IMG/VR virus record: IMGVR_UViG_3300042861_000276
Location: 1 to 24,132 of that record
Length of the DNA: 24,132 nt
Reading direction: 5' to 3' (one strand)
From: a virus
The notes under the pieces were generated by a model. That model searched no databases, was not told the origin of the DNA, and saw only the letters and a list, made by a program, of their open reading frames with translations. Made by a program: the position numbers and the translations under genes. Positions 21,011-24,132 of this stretch are shown one piece after another; position 1 is the stretch's first letter; every line of letters starts with the position of its first letter.

Positions 21011-22050
21011 GGGTTTACAATTGAAACGCAGTTTACATAGTTTACACCTGCAAACTTATCTGATGCCTCATAAATATCAGTTGGCAATGCCGCGATGATA
21101 CCAGTTGTAGTCATTACAATTGATAAGTTACCGCAATCATCCTTCATAGTCAAGTCAACTGGCAAGCCTGCTGGCGTAAACACCAAAGTCTTAGAGTAGT
21201 TGCTTCCTGCTACTGGAGTGATTCCTGCATTCCACTCAGCTAAGTTGAATGATAACCATTGGATTGCTCCTGCTGTTGTTATCAACGCTTTGTTTTGTGA
21301 ACCTTGTGCAGCAGCTAATCTTGAATCGTAAGCAAAGCCGAAACCGTTTTGCTGAGTGATTGCAAGTAAGTCGATGCCGTACTGAGTGCAGCACCCTGCT
21401 GCCATCGCGTTAGCATATCTTTGCATTGCAGCACCACCGAAAGCAATTGGAGCAGCAGGATAGTTTGCCATTCTTGTAGCTTGCTGAATGTCAGCGATAG
21501 CGAAAGCGTTAGGCTCATTAGTTCCTGCCATTGTTGAGATAACTAAGCAGTCAGAAGTTACAGTGTAGAAACCTTCAACATCAGTTCCCCAGTTACCGAT
21601 TGCAGCAACCGCTTGAACAGCAGCAGCAGAAGCAACCTTTCTATCTAACACATCCATCAAGCGCATAATGCTTTCAAGCACATAGCGGCTGTTCTCTTGA
21701 CAATGGCGAGCGATGTCCGCTGCATTGATTAATTGAGACGCTGTGTAAGTGTCAGTAGTTTCAACTGTGTAAGTTGTAGTTGTATCTCCGTAAGTGTTAT
21801 CGGAAGTACAAGTTAAGATGTTACCACCTTCCTCAACTTCCGTCTCAGGTAAGCGTTGAATCCAACGAGCTTGAACAGTTTTAAGTTTCCCGTTGCCCGG
21901 CGCAACTTCTGTTCTGATTAACTTAACATTCTCAGGAGACAATAAGAACTCTAAGAAAGGCAGTTGCTCGCGTTGACCAACTTCGATAAATAATTCGCCT
22001 AACGACATCTGTACGTTAGGACATTCTGATAAAATTCTTGAAATAGACAT
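21007..22050 (-). CDS. Probable major capsid protein
   Basis: 347 residues starting MSISRILSECPNVQMSLGEL. It follows a scaffold-like gene, has its own promoter and terminator, and has the size and composition of a capsid subunit: a helical N-terminus, then beta-rich regions (TDTYTASQLINAADIARHCQENSRYVLESIMRLMDVLDRKVASA is a long central helix area near 100-145), and a threonine/alanine-rich second half (GAIQWLSFNLAEWNAGITPV, LVFTPAGLPVDLTMKDDCGN). HK97-fold membership is suspected but not provable by eye. Monocistronic expression between two terminators fits a highly expressed product. See the frameshift entry for a possible longer form. Confidence 0.7.
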   Translation of the reverse strand: MSISRILSECPNVQMSLGELFIEVGQREQLPFLEFLLSPENVKLIRTEVAPGNGKLKTVQARWIQRLPETEVEEGGNILTCTSDNTYGDTTTTYTVETTDTYTASQLINAADIARHCQENSRYVLESIMRLMDVLDRKVASAAAVQAVAAIGNWGTDVEGFYTVTSDCLVISTMAGTNEPNAFAIADIQQATRMANYPAAPIAFGGAAMQRYANAMAAGCCTQYGIDLLAITQQNGFGFAYDSRLAAAQGSQNKALITTAGAIQWLSFNLAEWNAGITPVAGSNYSKTLVFTPAGLPVDLTMKDDCGNLSIVMTTTGIIAALPTDIYEASDKFAGVNYVNCVSIVNP

Positions 22051-22158
22051 ATGATATAGTCGTTTGTAGTTTTCAAAATTAGCATCGTATTCTAAAGGCT
22101 GATGCGATAATGCCTACTGGTTGCAGCTAAAGTCCTGCCGACTACACATAGAGAGTTG
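22051..22158 (-). other. Long leader of the capsid transcript
   Basis: About 100 nt separate the promoter-like box from the capsid ATG, unlike the 10-30 nt leaders elsewhere here. It contains an 11-codon open frame (MCSRQDFSCNQ, ATG at 22149). No strong hairpin or known riboswitch was recognised. It may stabilise or regulate the capsid mRNA. Confidence 0.4.
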
Positions 22159-22166
22159 CAAAGATA
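22159..22166 (-). promoter_or_regulatory. Promoter -7 box for the capsid gene
   Basis: TATCTTTG on the minus strand, directly after the T tract of the preceding terminator. The -33 position holds TTT at 19 nt, a near match to TTG. The arrangement repeats that at 20890-20926. Confidence 0.55.
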
Positions 22167-22167
22167 T

Positions 22168-22201
22168 AAAAAAAGTGCTGAACATAAACCGCTCAGCACT
22201 T
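22168..22201 (-). terminator. Intrinsic terminator before the capsid gene
   Basis: On the minus strand AAGTGCTGA (22201-22193) pairs perfectly with TCAGCACTT (22181-22173) around an 11-nt loop, continuing into T residues down to 22168. It closes the scaffold operon. A T-rich run also precedes the stem on the same strand, but the plus strand lacks a following T tract. Confidence 0.88.
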
Positions 22202-22242
22202 AAAAAAACATCAATCACCACGTTGCACTATACGCAAAGAAT

Positions 22243-22515
22243 TTAAGGAAGTTCTATTTTTCCGAAAAAAGGTTTATCGCTTACGGAGACTCTACCTTCG
22301 CAGGACCATAGCTGCCTCGCCCACCAATTAGGTGAATACTTCTTGCTTTCAATTCCTGCGCTTCTTGCACAATATGAATTGCCTGCATCAGTGCCAGGAT
22401 TTATGCGAAATCCTGATGCGCCGAAATGCACCTCGTTTCCTTCATCATCAACTGCTTTATACTTCTTGCCTTCTCTCTGCGATGCCGTTACATTGTAGCC
22501 TTCGTATAGTGGCAT
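22243..22515 (-). CDS. Small head-region protein (90 aa)
   Basis: Starts MPLYEGYNVTASQREGKKYKAV at 22515, 2 nt after the scaffold gene stop. GKKYKAVDDEGNEVHFGASGFRI has the look of a small beta domain (K-Y-x-A/V, hydrophobic-H-F-G) known from phage and plasmid proteins of DUF5754-like type, followed by GTDAGNSYCARSAGI and an aromatic segment (SPNWWARQLWSCEGR). Located between scaffold and capsid, it may be a minor head or decoration protein; the assignment is tentative. Confidence 0.65.
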   Translation of the reverse strand: MPLYEGYNVTASQREGKKYKAVDDEGNEVHFGASGFRINPGTDAGNSYCARSAGIESKKYSPNWWARQLWSCEGRVSVSDKPFFGKIELP

Positions 22516-22517
22516 AG

Positions 22518-23333
22518 TTACTTAGTGTAAAATCTTGGGTTAATCTTACTGAGCTTGCTGTTATTCACTTGCTCAAGTATTGGAGTGAACGGCGTTTGCT
22601 TTGGGAACTTAGTTCCTGCGTGCGGATTCTTTTGGATGATGCCTGCTTCTGTTGCTTCTTTTAATAGCACATCTGAGACGCTTAAGAATGATCCTGCTTT
22701 TTCTTTTGACTTTAATCTTTCGCCAGTCTTCTTGTCTTTAACAATAAAAGCTCCATCATCTTCTAAGTCGATTGAATACTTTTCAGTAACGGCAGATTTA
22801 AAGCCGCGAATAGTGTACTCATTAACTGTTGGGTCGAGTTTCAAATTCGCCAACTCTTTCTCGAATGAATTGTTAATCTTTGAAGTCTTAATGTCGGTTG
22901 CAACTTGCGTCTTGTACTGCTCGAATTGAGACATCACATCTTGCCTTGCAGAGTCAAGCTCGTTGCTCTTGCGCTCTAAAGTTTTGTATTTCTTTTCCCA
23001 CTCTTGGATAAGTGCCTCAGAGCCGTTGCCTGATGCTCGCTTTTCCCAATCCTCGCGCTGCTTTTCGTATTCGCTTTTGGCTTTTTCTGATGCGCTGCGG
23101 ATTACCTCCTCCACTTTCTGCCCTTTAAAATCTTCATCGGTTAGCACAATGCCAAACGGCTCAAATGCTTTGCGAGTTACGTTGGCAATAGTGCCAGTGA
23201 GCTTACCGATTTTAGAAGATACCTCCTCCTGCTTAATCCAATTTTCTTGGAACTTTTCTTTTGCTGCTTCGAGGTCTGTTGCCTCCTCCAAGTTTAGGAA
23301 CTTCAATAGCTCCATTGCTTCCTCTTGTTTCAT
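22518..23333 (-). CDS. Probable scaffolding protein
   Basis: 271 residues, highly charged and helical. A coiled coil spans about 30-155 (AKSEYEKQREDWEKRASG, EWEKKYKTLERKSNELDSARQDV), and the C-terminal part has KLDPTVNEYTIRGFKSAVTEKYSIDLEDDGAF and then a proline-containing basic end. This layout, together with its place before the capsid gene, matches phage scaffold (GP20-type) proteins, which shape the prohead and then leave. ATG at 23333 lies inside the 3' end of the small upstream frame; a second ATG at 23315 is possible. Confidence 0.75.
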   Translation of the reverse strand: MKQEEAMELLKFLNLEEATDLEAAKEKFQENWIKQEEVSSKIGKLTGTIANVTRKAFEPFGIVLTDEDFKGQKVEEVIRSASEKAKSEYEKQREDWEKRASGNGSEALIQEWEKKYKTLERKSNELDSARQDVMSQFEQYKTQVATDIKTSKINNSFEKELANLKLDPTVNEYTIRGFKSAVTEKYSIDLEDDGAFIVKDKKTGERLKSKEKAGSFLSVSDVLLKEATEAGIIQKNPHAGTKFPKQTPFTPILEQVNNSKLSKINPRFYTK

Positions 23334-23439
23334 ATTGTATATCTATTGGTATTGGTTGTAGTTTCAATTCCCTTGCGCCCCTTTTAATTAGCTCTTTGGC
23401 AACAACCTCAGTTGCTTGTTTTACTGTGCCATCGCTCAT
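23233..23439 (-). CDS. Small first gene of the scaffold operon (68 aa), uncertain
   Basis: MSDGTVKQATEVVAKELIKRGARELK starts at 23439 and the frame runs to 23233, overlapping the scaffold gene by about 100 bp. The first ~40 residues look like real protein, but the basic tail (GGGNRPRSSKRKVPRKLD) is the other-frame reading of the scaffold N-terminus. An ATG at 23454 adds MTYYI but would leave almost no leader after the TATCTTTG box. It could equally be a leader region of the scaffold mRNA. Confidence 0.45.
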   Translation of the reverse strand: MSDGTVKQATEVVAKELIKRGARELKLQPIPIDIQYETRGSNGAIEVPKLGGGNRPRSSKRKVPRKLD

Positions 23440-23458
23440 AATGTAGTAGGTCATTTGA

Positions 23459-23466
23459 CAAAGATA
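23459..23466 (-). promoter_or_regulatory. Leftward -7 box before scaffold operon
   Basis: TATCTTTG on the minus strand, 4 nt before the ATG at 23454 and about 20 nt before the ATG at 23439. No good TTG is found near 19 nt upstream. It forms a divergent pair with the rightward promoter at 23508-23560. Confidence 0.45.
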
Positions 23467-23507
23467 AATATATTTTGAAAATAAATTACATAATTATTTT
23501 GTTAATG

Positions 23508-23560
23508 TGTTGCATATTTAAAATATAGTATTATATTTGCCCTATAATTATTCACTCAAA
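23508..23560 (+). promoter_or_regulatory. Conserved early promoter/operator, rightward copy
   Basis: TTG (23510-23512), exactly 19 nt, then TATATTTG (23532-23539). The spacer has the TATTT-A-AAATA palindrome and the -7 box is followed by CCCTATAATTATTCA. It is nearly identical to the leftward block at 13552-13604. It would start transcription around 23545, giving a leader of about 25 nt to the ATG at 23572. Confidence 0.85.
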
Positions 23561-23571
23561 AAATCGAAAAC

Positions 23572-23952
23572 ATGAAAACAATTATCGGATACACAGACTC
23601 AATTAACGAATGCGATTGCTGCGGTAAAACAGAATTAAAAGGAACTTATTGTATAGACTTAGATGGCGTTGAGTTGTATTATGGTAGTGTATGTGCATTC
23701 AAAAGTCATGGCTTAACTACTGATGAGCAGAAGGAATTAAAATCAACATTTACTAAAGAGCAAAAAAATAAAAAACTTTATGATTTACATATTGCTCCTT
23801 TAAAAATTGAATTGGAAGAAAGAATTGAAAATACTTTTACTACTACTTATGATAATTTAACAGAAATAGCAAAAGAAATATATCATAATATTGAAGCTGA
23901 GTTTAATAGAGTTGCTGAGTTTAGAGCAGCAAAATATAAAATAACATTATAA
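23572..23952 (+). CDS. Cysteine-rich zinc-binding-like protein, rightward operon
   Basis: 126 residues beginning MKTIIGYTDSINECDCCGKT. The N-terminal domain has CDCCGKTELKGTYCI (Cys at about 14, 16, 17 and 27) and GSVCAFKSHG (Cys at about 41), matching a small zinc-binding domain found in phage and plasmid proteins with the pattern C-x2-C-G-(K)-x-L...YYGSVCA. The C-terminal half is a lysine/glutamate-rich helix (EQKELKSTFTKEQKNKKLYD and on). It is the first gene behind the conserved promoter copy, so probably early. Its role is unknown; host takeover or anti-defence is speculation. Confidence 0.75.
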   Translation: MKTIIGYTDSINECDCCGKTELKGTYCIDLDGVELYYGSVCAFKSHGLTTDEQKELKSTFTKEQKNKKLYDLHIAPLKIELEERIENTFTTTYDNLTEIAKEIYHNIEAEFNRVAEFRAAKYKITL

Positions 23953-23953
23953 T

Positions 23954-24132
23954 ATGAGACACCGCCTTAGAATTATTGACTGCACCCGATGTGAGGGTGC
24001 AGGCTTTGAGCTTGAGCACCCGATACATTGCTTTATAAACGATTGCGAGCTTTCAACTATTTGCAGCGATTGCACCGATGATTGCAAAACAAAGCATACA
24101 ACCGAGTGCCGCCAGTGCGATGGCACTGGAGA
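23954..24132 (+). CDS. Cysteine-rich protein, cut by right edge
   Basis: Starts with ATG at 23954, one base after the previous stop, and remains open to the window end (59 codons). It is dense in cysteines: DCTRCEGAG, IHCF, NDCEL, TICSDCTDDC and ECRQCDGTGE. The C-x2-C-x-G-x-G units recall the DnaJ-type zinc finger found in small phage proteins. Co-transcribed with the preceding gene. The C-terminus and function are unknown. Confidence 0.65.
   Translation, partial: MRHRLRIIDCTRCEGAGFELEHPIHCFINDCELSTICSDCTDDCKTKHTTECRQCDGTG

Noticed and set aside
22116-22149. 11-codon leader peptide in the capsid leader (MCSRQDFSCNQ)
   Set aside because: Too short to support; no run of regulatory codons and no attenuator hairpin after it. 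Kept only as a remark on the leader.

Overview
The window reads as part of a tailed double-stranded DNA phage or prophage whose host is most likely a member of the Bacteroidota. The host call rests on promoter-like elements of the Bacteroidota type (TTG, 19 nt, then TAnnTTTG), on the near absence of Shine-Dalgarno sequences, on AT-rich intergenic DNA, and on a VirE/BT4734-type primase-helicase typical of mobile DNA in that phylum. No integrase, excision recombinase, phage repressor, portal, tape-measure gene or tRNA could be recognised, so it stays open whether the element is temperate, and the genome clearly continues past both ends.

Almost everything is transcribed leftward (minus strand) in tightly packed operons with ATGA or TAATG stop/start overlaps. 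Reading in the direction of transcription: (1) 23.44-22.24 kb, a small protein, a probable scaffold and a small head-region protein, closed by a terminator; (2) 22.05-20.93 kb, the probable major capsid protein, with a possible -1 frameshift extension and its own terminator; (3) 20.87-13.68 kb, structural proteins, a long modular fibre, GH24 lysozyme, holin candidate, a membrane protein, an unusual PAS-HisKA protein without a kinase domain, and a spanin-like membrane protein; (4) 13.54-4.24 kb, the early/replication operon: SSB-like protein, an excisionase-like HTH protein, PD-(D/E)XK exonuclease, two paralogous small proteins, SF2 helicase, primase-helicase, an iteron-like repeat block that may be a replication origin, a DNA methyltransferase, a VRR-NUC nuclease and small proteins; (5) 4.23 kb to the left edge, a ParB-methyltransferase fusion, terminase small and large subunits, and small accessory genes. 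At the right edge two small cysteine-rich genes run rightward.

The most striking regulatory feature is a pair of nearly identical ~50-bp promoter/operator blocks, one firing leftward into the replication operon (near 13.59 kb) and one firing rightward into the cysteine-rich genes (near 23.53 kb). They flank the whole structural/lysis block and point away from it, which suggests one early regulatory switch governing both arms. The other standout items are the perfect X_XXY_YYZ slippery heptamer just before the capsid stop codon, followed by a 26-codon open frame that fills the space up to the terminator; the inverted nonamer array after the primase-helicase; the HisKA-bearing protein inside the lysis cassette; and a methyltransferase whose catalytic section is an AT-rich insert between two domains of different composition.
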